A DNA stretch of 20,000 nucleotides from Chromera velia. Lineage: Eukaryota; Sar; Chromeraceae. A program made the translations under genes and the position numbers. The notes under the pieces are model-generated. The model worked only from the letters and a program-made list of their open reading frames with translations. It was not told the DNA's origin and made no database searches. Below are positions 1 to 8,864 of this stretch, one piece after another (position 1 is the stretch's first letter; every line of letters starts with the position of its first letter). The DNA is taken from positions 1 through 20,000 of the forward strand of contig JAHBMJ010002006.1 in the NCBI GenBank assembly GCA_018398765.1. Reading direction: 5' to 3'.

Positions 1-24
1 GGGGTGGGGGGGGGGGGGGGGGGG
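1..24. repeat. poly-G run
   Basis: The window opens with a near-pure G homopolymer containing one T. Shorter runs of seven to ten G recur at about 1626, 3735, 14833, 15010, 15285 and 18655, so G-tracts are a general feature of this DNA. Length is prone to assembly or sequencing error. Confidence 0.9.
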
Positions 25-325
25 CGCGGAGTTCGTGTGCATGATCAAAATTAATTTTTTGAGTCTGTCACTGAATGATTCACCTGCCCCACCATGCCCC
101 GCCTTCTGTGAACAGTCGTTTTCTTATATGGTTGTTCTATTTTCTCTTGCCTTACACTACTACTGACTGTGATACCCTCACACCGCTCACTGCTGCTGAT
201 TCTGCTGCTCAAGCCCGGACCCCATTGAGATCGCTAATCCGTTGCTGACCATTAATTTTTTCATTGTCTTTCTCTGAAGTCCTTTCAAGATGCTGTGAAG
301 ATTCGTACTTCAAAATGTCTTTTCA
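25..325. other. no gene seen; possible intron 3' end
   Basis: No protein-like frame is seen. The stretch is pyrimidine-rich towards its end and finishes in TCTTTTCAG at 318-326, a good 3' splice acceptor. It lies exactly where similarity to the second chromodomain copy begins, so it may be intron or unrelated flank. Confidence 0.35.
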
Positions 326-326
326 G

Positions 327-712
327 AGCAGGATGGAGAATCGGGTGAGTTCACAGCCGTCTGCAGTGTCGACTTCTTGACGACAAAGGGAATGGGAGGT
401 TTTGTGGAGGAGGTCACTGATTTCGCTCGTAACGATGAGCAAAAGCATTTTGTTCTCTCCGCTGCAGCACTGCAGCGTTTTGAGGAATTGAAACAGGTTC
501 TCGCGAGCCCTCCCTCAGAGGAGTACGAAGTGGAAGCAATCCGGGGATGGGAGTGGAGAGGCCCTCCTCGGAGGAGGAAACGGTGGTTTAGAATCAAGTG
601 GAAGGGGTGGCCCGAGACAGATAACACCGACGAGCCAGAAGAGAATCTGACTGGCTCACCAAGAATTTTAACTGCCTTTCTGCAGGTGCACAACGACTGC
701 CCTGATACATAA
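327..712 (+). CDS. chromodomain protein, copy 1 (5' partial)
   Basis: The C-terminal half is a chromodomain, the fold that usually binds methylated lysine on histone tails in the nucleus. It begins at EEYEVEAI, continues through RWFRIKWKGWP and ends with DEPEENL. Of the usual aromatic cage, the Tyr of EYEVEAI and the Trp of KWKG are present. The Trp common in the NTWEPEENL motif is Asp here (NTDEPEENL). The part before it (GGFVEEVTDFARNDE, then ALQRFEELKQVLASP) is not recognised; it slightly resembles the RT/RNase H linker of Ty3/gypsy elements. The frame is open from 299, and the first ATG is at 377. A TTTTCAG acceptor just before 327 suggests that this is a last exon. The frame ends in TAA. 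Compared with copy 2, the first ~36 codons are missing or lie on an unseen upstream exon. It could be a living gene, a chromovirus remnant or a truncated copy. Confidence 0.55.
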
Positions 713-1009
713 GGGCACATCGATCACCTAATGTCTATATCGCAAGTGTTTCTGCCTCTGCCATTCTTTGTTTGATGACAAATTAGAAAAAATTAGAAGC
801 TGATTAAAGATACCTCATGATGGAGTTGAATTCAATTGATGCTGAAGTTAATTTTATTCAAGTTACAAAATGTTACAAGAAGATTTTAGCTAGAATTTCA
901 GAAGTTTAAGTATGTTTTGAGTTAGAGTTGAAAATAGTTTAGGCTTCATGGAGGTCATCATCTAGGTTGTCCTCATGACCTAGCACTTTTTCTCACCTAG
1001 AGCTCTCCA

Positions 1010-1027
1010 AACGGGGAGGTCCCCGTT
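1010..1027. repeat. short hairpin in chromodomain 3' flank, copy 1
   Basis: AACGGGGA and TCCCCGTT form perfect 8-bp arms around GG. The same palindrome occurs in the other copy with 9-bp arms. It lies about 300 bp after the stop codon, so it could fold in a 3' UTR; a function is not shown. Confidence 0.6.
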
Positions 1028-1286
1028 CACAGGGGTCTGATCTCCTTAGAGCTCAAACGGGGGGGACTCCGTCAGATCTGGAGTCTTAAGAGCTCGAACG
1101 CACCCCCCCCCCCGTTCTTACATCCCTATGTGCTTCCCTCAGGTGGATTTACCTGAACACACATTCAAAGGACATACACATAGAAAAGAGTCAAAGACAA
1201 CAGCAAGAACAGGGAGAAGAAAAAAAAAAGAAAATTCAAAAGGTTTCAAAACAATCTGGAAACCAGCCCCTGAGGATTTGTCTCCT

Positions 1287-1440
1287 CACACACATATACA
1301 CATACACATACACATACATATACATACACACACACACACACACACACACATACACACACACATATATATATATACACATACAGAGAGACATACACACAAT
1401 GTTATACGTACACGCACACACTCTTACACACACATACAGG
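1287..1440. repeat. (CA)n/(TA)n microsatellite
   Basis: An impure dinucleotide tract of CACACA and CATATA, interrupted by ACATACAGAGAGACAT. Long open frames across it (His/Thr-rich on plus, Cys/Val-rich on minus) are artefacts of the repeat. Confidence 0.9.
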
Positions 1441-1449
1441 AAACCCGGA

Positions 1450-1940
1450 TGGGGGAGAACGGTGAGGAGTTGGAATATGAAAAGTGGATTGGCTGGCGTC
1501 CCAAAGGGTGCTGTTGGCGGCTACACTGCTCCCTTGGCCTCATTCCACTCTCTGTCCTGCCCTAAATTTCTGGTAGTGCCGTGATCCCCCCTCCTGGTTG
1601 TTACCGGAAAAAACAGGTCTGATTCTTCCAGTAAGGGGGGGGGTTCACCGATTTTTTTTGTCGGAAAAAAATTAAAAGTGGTTGTTTTGACATTAGTAAT
1701 CGATTGGGACCACTTCTTGTTTTTTCAGACAAAAAAAATTTTTGATTCCCCCTGCTTATCAGAAGAATCAGACCTGTTTTTTCTGGTAACTCTCGGGAGG
1801 GGGGGTCACGGCACTACCGGAAATTTAGGGCAGGAAAAAGAGTGGAATGAGGCTAAAAGAGCAGTGCAACCGCCACCGGCACCCTTCAGAACATAAGCCA
1901 ATCCACTTTTCTTGTCCCAACTCCTCACCGTTCTCCCCCA
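1450..1940. mobile_element. foldback (palindromic) element, ~490 bp
   Basis: Two arms of about 230 bp are inverted copies of each other around a 26-nt spacer at 1683-1708. The outer ends are TGGGGGAGAACGGTGAGGAG at 1450 and its complement ending at 1940. The innermost stem is AAGTGGT (1676-1682) against ACCACTT (1709-1715). The arms keep matching through the CCTGCCCTAAATTTC block and the A-rich inner part with scattered mismatches. Both strands therefore show a similar frame containing SFHS-SCPKF-VVP, which is a by-product of the palindrome. There is no transposase and I found no clear target duplication. It resembles a foldback element or long-TIR MITE. It could also be an inverted duplication able to yield hairpin RNA. 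Confidence 0.8.
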
Positions 1941-2560
1941 CCAGCCTCCCACCAGATTCTCTGCTCCTTTGCCGCCCACCCCGGCCCACTTGTGATACCG
2001 CCGGCCCCGGCCCACTTATGACGCCGCTAGCCCCGGCCTCGGGCCCCGCCCTGCCCCCTTATGGCGCCGCCAGCCCCGGCCCTGACCCCGGCAGTCGTAG
2101 CCTTTACTTAGCGCAAAGTCTCTGCTTGCTCTAGTTCGCTCTAGGCTCTCCATGGTCGCTCGGACCTCTCCTTGTGATGCCGCCGGGCCCGGCCCCAGGC
2201 CAGGCCCCCCGCCTCGGCCTGGTTACCACAGGTTACCACCCCTGCCTCCGTCCTTGCCCCGGCCTCCATAGATGGACGTTGCTCCGGCCCAGCGCTCCAG
2301 CCTACTCACTGCCTTAATCGGATTCTACTCGCTCCTCTTCGTTCCTTTGCCTTTCTGTTCTATAGAGACTCACGCGTTGGGGCTAGACAGAGCTAGGGAT
2401 GGTGCTGGGGCAGGGGCCAGGGTGCCTCAAACACAAAGAAAAGACCCGAACAAAGACAGGCAAGCAGTGAAAGGGAGATAAACGGGAAGCGGGGGCAGGC
2501 GACCCCCCCCCTCCTTCCTTTGGCTCTCTCCAGGTTGGCATACTCTCTCTCCTCTCTTTC
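1941..2560. repeat. GC-rich tract with degenerate ~26-bp minisatellite
   Basis: Between about 1975 and 2230 the motif CCGGCCCACTTATGACGCCG recurs in degenerate form. It begins at 1981 and 2007 (26-bp period), with a related unit around 2051-2075 and traces near 2172. GGTTACCAC is duplicated at 2221-2238. The rest, to 2560, shows no convincing gene; its open frames are short and lack recognisable motifs. Confidence 0.5.
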
Positions 2561-2569
2561 CAAACCACA

Positions 2570-3560
2570 CTTACTAGATGCATATGACTGACTTTGATAG
2601 AGAGGCATGGGTGCAAAACGGAATGACTGACACAGACCCCATGAAAACAAACCACTGACCCAGAGAGATAGTCGTTACGTAGAGCCTCAAATGCTGTTCC
2701 GCAGCATGATCAAAGGTACCGAAACCTGCATCCATTCACATCCGCAAGAGGCAATAAAGCCAAAAAAGACGGTTCAAAGCAAACATCTGCTCGACAGTGC
2801 ATCATGCACTAACCCACACAGAGAGACGGAAATGAACACTCACCAGAAAAAAGGCGAAAACAACCCCAGCTCCTCAGTAGAGGCAAGAAGGCGTCCCAGA
2901 TCCTGCATGCAGTCACAGAGCAAGAAAAGAATGAAGTTCCAGGCGAGGGTCAGAGGTGCATCATGCTCCAACATAATGGAACGGCTTGTAAGCTTTGAGG
3001 AAAACAAACGGATGAACCCACCGAAGAGCATATGAAGGCCAATCTGGCTCCCTCAAACAGCCTAGTGAGAGTCCTAAATCCTGCCTGCAGATACATACTA
3101 AGAAGATAAGGAAGTATGGGAGTCTGGGCAAAGGTGGGCCAATGCCTGATATGATGCAACGAGGGTCACGGATAGCTCACGTCTGAGAGGAGACGGAACC
3201 TCAAACCTAGCCTCAAACTCACCAGAAGGAAGATGAAGAGAGCCTCAGTTCCCCCAGCGAGGCAAGCAAGAGCTCGAAAGCTTGCATTGGGGCACATAGT
3301 AGAATAAGACATCGACCCAAGATTGGGAGCAAGACGACCCTCTCCAATTTTACCCACCTCGCCTACTTGACAGAACGAGACGGGGAAATAAACCCATACC
3401 CAAAAAAAAAGAGACAGCTGAGGTTCCACCCAAAGTCTGCTCCCAAGACGAAGCCTAGAGGCGAAGCATAGAGCAGCCTTGACTTTGATAAAAGCGATCT
3501 GATCTGAAAATATGAGGAAACATGAGCGGTGAATAGTAAACAGTTCATGAGCAGTGTGAA
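2570..3560. repeat. degenerate ~180-bp tandem array, about 5 units
   Basis: A block related to CTGCATGCAGTCACAGAGCA recurs near 2716, 2895, 3073, 3272 and 3453, giving spacings of about 179, 178, 199 and 181 bp. A second landmark, GAGACGGAAATGAAC-like, recurs near 2822, 3005, 3190 and 3378 with the same phase. TGACTTTGATA occurs near both ends (2589 and 3480). The units have diverged strongly, so this is an old array aligned by eye. Weak frames on the minus strand repeat with the same period and look like shadows of it. Confidence 0.5.
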
Positions 3561-3643
3561 GAGAAATATGCAGTGTGACTAGCTTACCTTTATCAAATCA
3601 GAGCTCATGCTGCATAGCCCTTCAATTCTACTGCACGCATGCA

Positions 3644-3671
3644 TTAAAATCGGATTCCGATCCGATTTTAA
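3644..3671. repeat. perfect 12-bp inverted repeat
   Basis: TTAAAATCGGAT and ATCCGATTTTAA flank a TCCG loop. It would form a tight hairpin. No gene is adjacent; the next coding frame starts about 400 bp downstream. Confidence 0.75.
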
Positions 3672-3919
3672 ATTCCCTTGAAAGCTTTGCGAGGCCTAGG
3701 CAGTGTGTACGGCCACCGTGGACTATATATTTTTTGGGGGGGGCGCGTGCAGACGCGACCACACGGTCACGCGCCGCTCAGGCACAATACATTTTTTTCT
3801 AGCACTCGCTAACTATAATTCATAAACGTAAAAATGCACTCGCAGAATGTTTAAAACTCTTTGTTTTTCTTTTTTAACAATTGTTTACTGACCTAAAATA
3901 CTTGCGGGATAGGGTAGTT

Positions 3920-3953
3920 TTGGAGACCGTTTTGGTGTTGGAGACCGTTTTGG
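3920..3953. repeat. two 16-bp direct repeats, 18-bp period
   Basis: TTGGAGACCGTTTTGG occurs at 3920-3935 and 3938-3953, about 100 bp upstream of the second chromodomain frame. Too short to assign a role. Confidence 0.7.
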
Positions 3954-4079
3954 AAAATTTTTCCTTATTTATTAATTTAGAAGTTTGCATATTTTTCATG
4001 AATGCAGATGACTCCACGCAGCCTTTGAATCTCTCAGTTTGATGAGAGCGTGACAGTCGTCAAGATCCTTGTTGTAGGA

Positions 4080-4544
4080 ATGAAGAGTGGGAAGGGGTTC
4101 AAGCATCAGCCATGGTTGTACATGGCTGCGGTAGAGAGAGCGTTGATTTCTTTCCTCGAGCAGGATGGAGAATCGGGTGAGTTCACAGCCATCTGCAGTG
4201 TCGACTTCTTGACGACAAAGAGAATGGGAGGTTTTGTGGAGGAGGTCACTGATTTTGCTCGTGACGATGAGCGAAAGCGTTTCATTCTCTCCGCTGCAGC
4301 ACTGCAGCGTTTTGAGGAATTGAAACAGGTTCTCGCGAGCCCCCACTTGGAGGAGTATAAAGTGGAAGCAATCCAGGGATGGGAGTGGAGAGGCCCTCCT
4401 CGGATGAGGAAACGGTGGTTTAGAATCAAGTGGAAGGGGTGGCCCGAGGTAGATAACACCGACGAGCCAGAAGAGAATCTGACTGGCTCACGAAGAATTT
4501 TGGCTGCCTTTCTGCAGGCGCACAACGACTGCCCTGATACATAA
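4080..4544 (+). CDS. chromodomain protein, copy 2
   Basis: This encodes about 154 residues from the ATG at 4080 to a TAA. The frame is open from 4029, after an in-frame TGA at 4026. The N-terminal part (KSGKGFKHQPWLYMAAVE) has no counterpart near copy 1. From residue ~27 it matches copy 1. The chromodomain occupies roughly the last 65 residues (EEYKVEAI, RWFRIKWKGWP, DEPEENL). As in copy 1, the usual Trp of the NTWEPE motif is Asp. The protein is probably nuclear and chromatin-associated, by family. Its size would also fit the tail of a chromovirus integrase, but no RT or integrase motif precedes it. Between the copies about 14 of 110 residues differ while synonymous differences are few. An unseen upstream exon is possible (TGAATGCAG at 3999-4007 could be an acceptor). 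Confidence 0.6.
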   Translation: MKSGKGFKHQPWLYMAAVERALISFLEQDGESGEFTAICSVDFLTTKRMGGFVEEVTDFARDDERKRFILSAAALQRFEELKQVLASPHLEEYKVEAIQGWEWRGPPRMRKRWFRIKWKGWPEVDNTDEPEENLTGSRRILAAFLQAHNDCPDT

Positions 4545-4966
4545 GGGCACATCGATCACCTAATGTCTATATCGCAAGTGTTTCTGCCTCTGCCATTCTT
4601 TGTTTGATGATAAATTAAAAAAAATTAGAAGCTGATTAGTGATACTTCATGACGAAGTTGAATTCAATTGATGCTGAAGTTAATTTTATTCAAGTTACAA
4701 AATGTTACAAGAAGATTTTAGCTAGAATTTCAGAAGTTTAAGTATGTTTTGAGTTAGAGTTGAAAATAGTTTAGGCTTCATGGAGGTCATCATCTAGGTT
4801 GTCCTCATGACCTAGCACTTTTTCTCACCTAGAGCTCTCCAAACGGGGAGGTCCCCGTTTACAGGGGTCTGATCTCCCTAGAGCTCGAACGGGGGGGACC
4901 CCGTTAGATCTGGAGTCTTAAGAGCTCAAACGCACCCCCCCTTCCCGTTCTTACACTCCTATACTT
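4158..4966 (+). repeat. ~805-bp direct repeat, copy 2
   Basis: Same-orientation partner of 326-1130, offset 3832 bp at the 5' end. It holds the chromodomain and 3' flank, ending after the C-run and CGTTCTTACA. Differences in the 3' flank are few (about 3-4% by eye) and fewer than in the coding part. Confidence 0.85.
4841..4860. repeat. short hairpin in chromodomain 3' flank, copy 2
   Basis: AAACGGGGA and TCCCCGTTT form perfect 9-bp arms with GG between them. It is one base pair longer at each end than the equivalent in copy 1. Confidence 0.6.
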
Positions 4967-6335
4967 CAACCTCAAATTTTAGTATTAAATTTTATTTTAA
5001 GATATAGGAGTCTAGATATGGGGAGCAGGGTGGCATAATACTATATAGAGACGGGCCTAGGGACTATGCCTTGAGAGCATTGTTATGTTATATGTATAAG
5101 GTCTTAGACAGACTACACCCCTTCATTGATAAAAAATAAAGCCAAACTCACGAATAATCATCCATTATATTGTGCTAGCGAGATCTAGCTAGCTTACATC
5201 AGCTTACGCCCTCTCATATATAAAAATCTGGTCGTTACGGGTCATTATAATAGCTAGATCAAATCAAACATGATTTATTCATTCTTGTTTGTTGTAGAAA
5301 AAGGTCCTTGTCGGCATACATGTTTGAATAAAACGGCTTTTGAACGCTCGTGCATCACCTTAAAAACTACTAAAAACTTTAGTAGAAAGCTAGCGCTCTC
5401 CCAACGCCCCTCTACAACCTGCTACGCCCCTGTAGGGGTATTGTATATAGCTAGTGATTAGGTTTGATTTAATTTGACTTAAGGTAGTGCTTAACCTCAA
5501 ATTAATCAAATGTGCACGTCTAATGGGGCTTACTCTGACACCCCTATCAAATCTACATCAAATCCACCTCAAATCTGACTTTTAACCTCAAATATCTGCC
5601 CTCAGGCTGGGGGACTCCGCCCCCCAGACCCTCCGTTTTAGGTATTACAAAGGCGACTTTAATATAATAAATAAAAACATATCTTAATTAAATAAAGTGT
5701 TCCACCATTTTTACAAAAAAAATGCTTCAAAGTTGTTTCAAATCGAATGATTTCTTCAAAGACCTGCAGTCAAAAAAGTAAAATTATGAGTTGTTATTAG
5801 TGAAAACTATAGGAGAGCTCGCATGTTAGGGAACCTATGAAGTTTAACCTCAAATCTAACCTCAAATCTACCTAGAGTTGCACAAAACCCTCAATCATCA
5901 GATTTGCAAATCTGGAGCCTTAACCTTAAATCAAATCAAATCAAATTCAAATATATCAAATCAAGCCTGGTTACTATATGTAACGTGTCTATTAGTCGAT
6001 TCATAGATTCAGACAGGAAAATTATCATTATGACAGGAAAGTCTGTCAAGCTAGACGTTCGTTGCTATTCTTTCAATCACTCTGTGCCTGTCAGTTTGAT
6101 TCTACTCTCTTGTTGGGATTTCTCCTTGGGCCGCTTTCTGGGGCCGTCTCTAATAGGCCACGCGCACATAGAGGGGCGTGATACACAGAGATGCAGTATA
6201 GCAATGCATACAGAAACTAATCGATCCATCGTAGCATATATCTCTGGCTAAAGGCAAGACAGACGGCCTCTCCTATGAACCAGAAAGTATGACAGAATTT
6301 TTGTCAATCAGTGTGTTAGACTGATTGTGTTTTGA
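4967..6335. other. AT-rich intergenic DNA, no recognised gene
   Basis: No convincing coding region. The word CCTCAAAT(CT) recurs near 4970, 5493, 5569, 5586, 5843 and 5857, and (ATCAA)n-like stretches lie near 5260, 5545 and 5930-5966. A 63-codon frame at 5270-5461 and a 115-codon frame at 5904-6251 have no known motifs. The first lies between two TAGCTAG words and a loose AAATCAAAC/GTTTGATTT inverted pair, so a small eroded element is possible. Confidence 0.4.
5926..5966. repeat. (ATCAA)n short tandem repeat
   Basis: Imperfect AAATC repeats: AAATCAAATCAAATCAAATT followed by variants ending at ATCAAATCAAG. Confidence 0.7.
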
Positions 6336-6617
6336 GTGCACTGCTTCTTTTTTCTTGTCGCCATAGCTCAGGGGACGCGTCTTGCTTCTATTGAGCAAGA
6401 AGTGGTTGCTTTGCGTGAGAGCCAGGCAGAGATCCTTTTTCTTTTGAGATACCTTTCTGGAGAGGTGGGTGGAGCTCGACGCCCACAAGTAGTAGAACAG
6501 ACTGATACTAAGCATGAAAATCGTCCCCTGTCCAACCAGTTTGGGGTAGGAACGTTCGTTTGGGCTGGAGTCATCTCGGAGGCGTCCCTCCCAATTCGTC
6601 CTCCCTCAGGTACATGA
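6336..6617 (+). pseudogene. possible N-terminal gag segment (coiled coil)
   Basis: About 90 residues with a hydrophilic heptad-like stretch (RLASIEQEVVALRESQAEIL) that could form a coiled coil. It is followed, in a shifted frame at about 6606-6826, by a Pro/Ser/Leu-rich stretch. Then comes an Arg/Ser-rich stretch from 6827 that leads into the gag frame. The frames do not join without shifts, so this is either a decayed gag N-terminus, exons of another gene, or chance. No catalytic motif. Confidence 0.3.
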
Positions 6618-6826
6618 TCTCCTTGCTCCCCCTTCCGGGGGACTGCCTGCTTCCCTTTCAGAAGGACTCCCCGCATATACTCTAATAGTGCGAGGAGGCC
6701 TGTCGCCGCCTCCCAGGCTCTCGCAGCCTCCTACGTTCTCGGATCGTGCGCTTTTGGTGCCTGGAGAGGGGCTTGCACATCCAACTGAGGAGTCGCCGTC
6801 TCCTTTGGATCCCTCGTTAGACTTTT

Positions 6827-7289
6827 AATTCTTCCTCCAACTCAGGCAGTTCTGCCTCGAGTCACTCCAGACACCGAGTCGGACATTGCCGTTATTCCCG
6901 CAGGTCCAGGCGTGGGAAGAAGGTGGACATGGCTGCTGTCTCTAAGTTCAAGGGGAAGCAGCATACTCAGAAGTTCGCAGATCTTTAGGCCCCGTACACA
7001 CGTGTGTACCTAAAGAGGAGCAACTTCGCCTTGAATCAGGAATTATGGTGTAACAACTACCTCCTTGCCCTCAACCACGCTGCCAACGGCAATCAGTAGT
7101 TTAAAGCCGATGTCCGGAAGTTGAGGAAGGGAAAGAAGATCCCTGTCGAGCAGGTTGTCGACAAGCTGCTTGAGGAGTACGAGTCTGCTTTGCTTGCCCA
7201 GCAACTGGTAATCAGAGAGCGTATCCGCCATTTTCCTTGGGACATTTAGAAGAGGGACGGCAAGGGGAGAGTGATCTATCTTGAGAATA
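6827..7289 (+). pseudogene. copia gag, 5' part
   Basis: The frame starts with Ser/Arg-rich sequence (SSASSHSRH, RRSRRGKK) and passes into MAAVSKFKGKQ at 6929. A helical capsid-like region follows (LNQELWCNNYLLALNH, VDKLLEEYESALLAQQLV). Three in-frame TAG codons lie at 6986, 7097 and 7247, and another just upstream at 6818. There is no TAA or TGA up to the insertion. The frame is cut at LENT by the TIR element at 7290 and resumes in phase at 8865. Gag would form the particle that packages the retrotransposon RNA. Confidence 0.6.
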
Positions 7290-7528
7290 CCATAGTTGCC
7301 ATAGGATAATACATTGTACTATCGCATGCTATAATAGGATACTACAAGAAGTACAATAGGTCGATCCTAAGTTGATTCCTAACTTGATTTCATAGTTGGC
7401 TCTAGAACCTTCCTAAAAAAATCTATACAGTTCTGATCTAACTTTTAGAGAATCTATACAGTAATTTAACATAGTTAAGCAGCATAATCATAAAGCATTA
7501 ATCATAAAGCTTTATGAATGTACAGAGC

Positions 7529-7608
7529 GGTCAATCAATTAATCAATCAATCGATCAAGTTAGTCAGTCATTCAGTCAGTCAGTCAGTCAGTTAGTCAGT
7601 CAGCCAAT
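7529..7608. repeat. (CAAT)n then (AGTC)n microsatellite
   Basis: TCAATCAATTAATCAATCAA passes into repeated AGTC units until about 7608, directly beyond the TGA of the MYND frame. Confidence 0.9.
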
Positions 7609-8276
7609 GCCCTATGGAGGACAGGGCATACCGCACGATGGAAGCAGGACCAGTCTTTCTTCTGGCACCTCCTCGAACAGTAACGAGTGTAATTGCACCC
7701 AGCATACCGCATCATTGAGGCTGATATGTCGCCACAGTGCATGCACATCTTGTCCGTTTGACCCACAAGAAGGTATGGACCATGATCCCTCACGTGGATG
7801 AGGAGGGGGTTGGAGGGACCGTCGAAGCTCCACTTCATGTTCTTCAAGAAGGTCCCCGACAAGAAACCTTCCTGCGCATGTGCCTAGAGGGACTGCAGAA
7901 ACATGAACCAGCACTTTCCGGTGTCGGGGGCATACCACAAATTCCCGTTAGCAACGACACCCAGATCACTCAGCAGCTCATACTAGTCCCTCTCCATCCA
8001 TCCATCATCGGACGTCTGGATCCACCGCTCGCTGCTGCTGCTCACGAAGGCCTGCATAGCCTTGTCGCCTCCTTTGTGGTCGTATACCTACCATTCCGGC
8101 CCGACCACCGACAGAATAGGGGGAGAGAACAGAATACGACGCCCAACCAGAGGCCTACCTCTGGGGGGACGAGACGAAGGGGGAGACCTAAAAAGATTAG
8201 CCGACGTAAAATGTATCGGAGCAGGTCGAGCCCCAAAAAGAAAGGCGCATGCAATCTTGTGAATATGATCATCCAT
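7596..8276 (-). CDS. MYND zinc-finger protein, frame with three TAG codons
   Basis: From an ATG at 8276 to a TGA at 7596 the frame spans 227 codons, interrupted only by TAG at 8088, 7983 and 7884. The last ~50 residues are a MYND finger: CMHC, a spacer, GCNYTRYCSRRCQKKDW, then H and C of the HRAVC end. MYND fingers bind proline-rich partner peptides and occur in SMYD methyltransferases and transcription co-regulators. No SET domain is visible. The expected Cys four residues before the NYTRY block's preceding Gly-Cys is Tyr (TAT at 7704-7706), so one zinc ligand is lost. Upstream residues (GGDKAMQAFVSSSSERW, NGNLWYAPDTGKCWFMF) look protein-like but are unassigned. The gene lies wholly within the inserted element. 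It is either read with UAG as an amino acid or is a captured pseudogene. Confidence 0.55.
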
Positions 8277-8864
8277 TGTTCTACCCTGCAGAAAGATCTT
8301 CCTGGAGACCTCCTAAGTAACAAATTTTATGGCGTTCTAGACTAAGATTAGCTCGGCCTGCAAAAATCAAGAAGCACGCATTTTTAATATTTGAGTGTGT
8401 TTTCATTTCCTTTGTTTCACTTAAACATCGAATCATTTTTGTGTTTGACATTTTGTATTGGATTTTTTTTTTTAAAATCATTTTCTTATTTTTCAAAAAA
8501 TGTTTTCAATACAGAGAGAAATTATATATAGGATAACAGTTTGCAACACCCTCAACATGAAAATATAGAATATCTATATTTTTTTTTTAGCTACAAAAAG
8601 GTCTATATATAATTTTGGCCAAAAAGTTGAACTTAGGGTTGAACTTTAACTGATTCAAACATCACAGAGGTTTCTAATAATATTAAATTAGGTCTAGATA
8701 GTGTTAAACTTAGTAGAAAACTCCTAGGAATGCCTAGAATGCCTAATAAATTAATTTTTTTTTTATATTACTGATAGGATAGTATATTGTACTATCGGAG
8801 TTAATGATATACATTCGAATACAGTGGAATTCCACTGTAGTACAGTGTACTTTGGCAACTATGG

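Larger units (their letters stand above)
326..1130 (+). repeat. ~805-bp direct repeat, copy 1
   Basis: This block covers the chromodomain frame and about 415 bp of 3' flank. It matches 4158-4966 in the same orientation at roughly 95% identity by eye. The flank contains three spaced GAGCTC sites and C-runs. Similarity stops abruptly at both ends. The copies share a 3' end but differ at the 5' side. That could reflect a segmental duplication, or a retrotransposed copy truncated at its 5' side, but no poly-A tail or target duplication is seen. Confidence 0.85.
7290..8864. mobile_element. 1.57-kb TIR DNA element inserted in gag
   Basis: The ends are CCATAGTTGCCA at 7290-7301 and its perfect complement TGGCAACTATGG at 8853-8864. 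They are flanked by AGAATA (7284-7289) and AGAACA (8865-8870), a 6-bp target duplication with one mismatch. Excising the element with one flank copy restores the gag frame (LENT then ELSWPKID). Near both ends lies the same 24-bp sequence in direct orientation (7301-7324 and 8774-8797, two mismatches). Inside are a (CAAT)/(AGTC) microsatellite, a minus-strand MYND gene and an AT-rich tract (8346-8770). A perfect palindrome CAGTGGAATTCCACTG lies at 8822-8837. No transposase is seen, so it is non-autonomous and probably carries captured host sequence. Superfamily unknown. Confidence 0.7.

Noticed and set aside
310..720. Antisense frames over both chromodomain copies
   Set aside because: They mirror the chromodomain coding strand, are Ser/Pro/Arg-rich and have no motif of their own.
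1128..1565. Open frame across the (CA)n tract
   Set aside because: It consists of His/Thr/Ile dipeptide repeats from the microsatellite plus one palindrome arm; there is no domain or start context.
5904..6251. 115-codon open frame
   Set aside because: Low-complexity start in the ATCAA repeat and no recognisable domain or coding bias.
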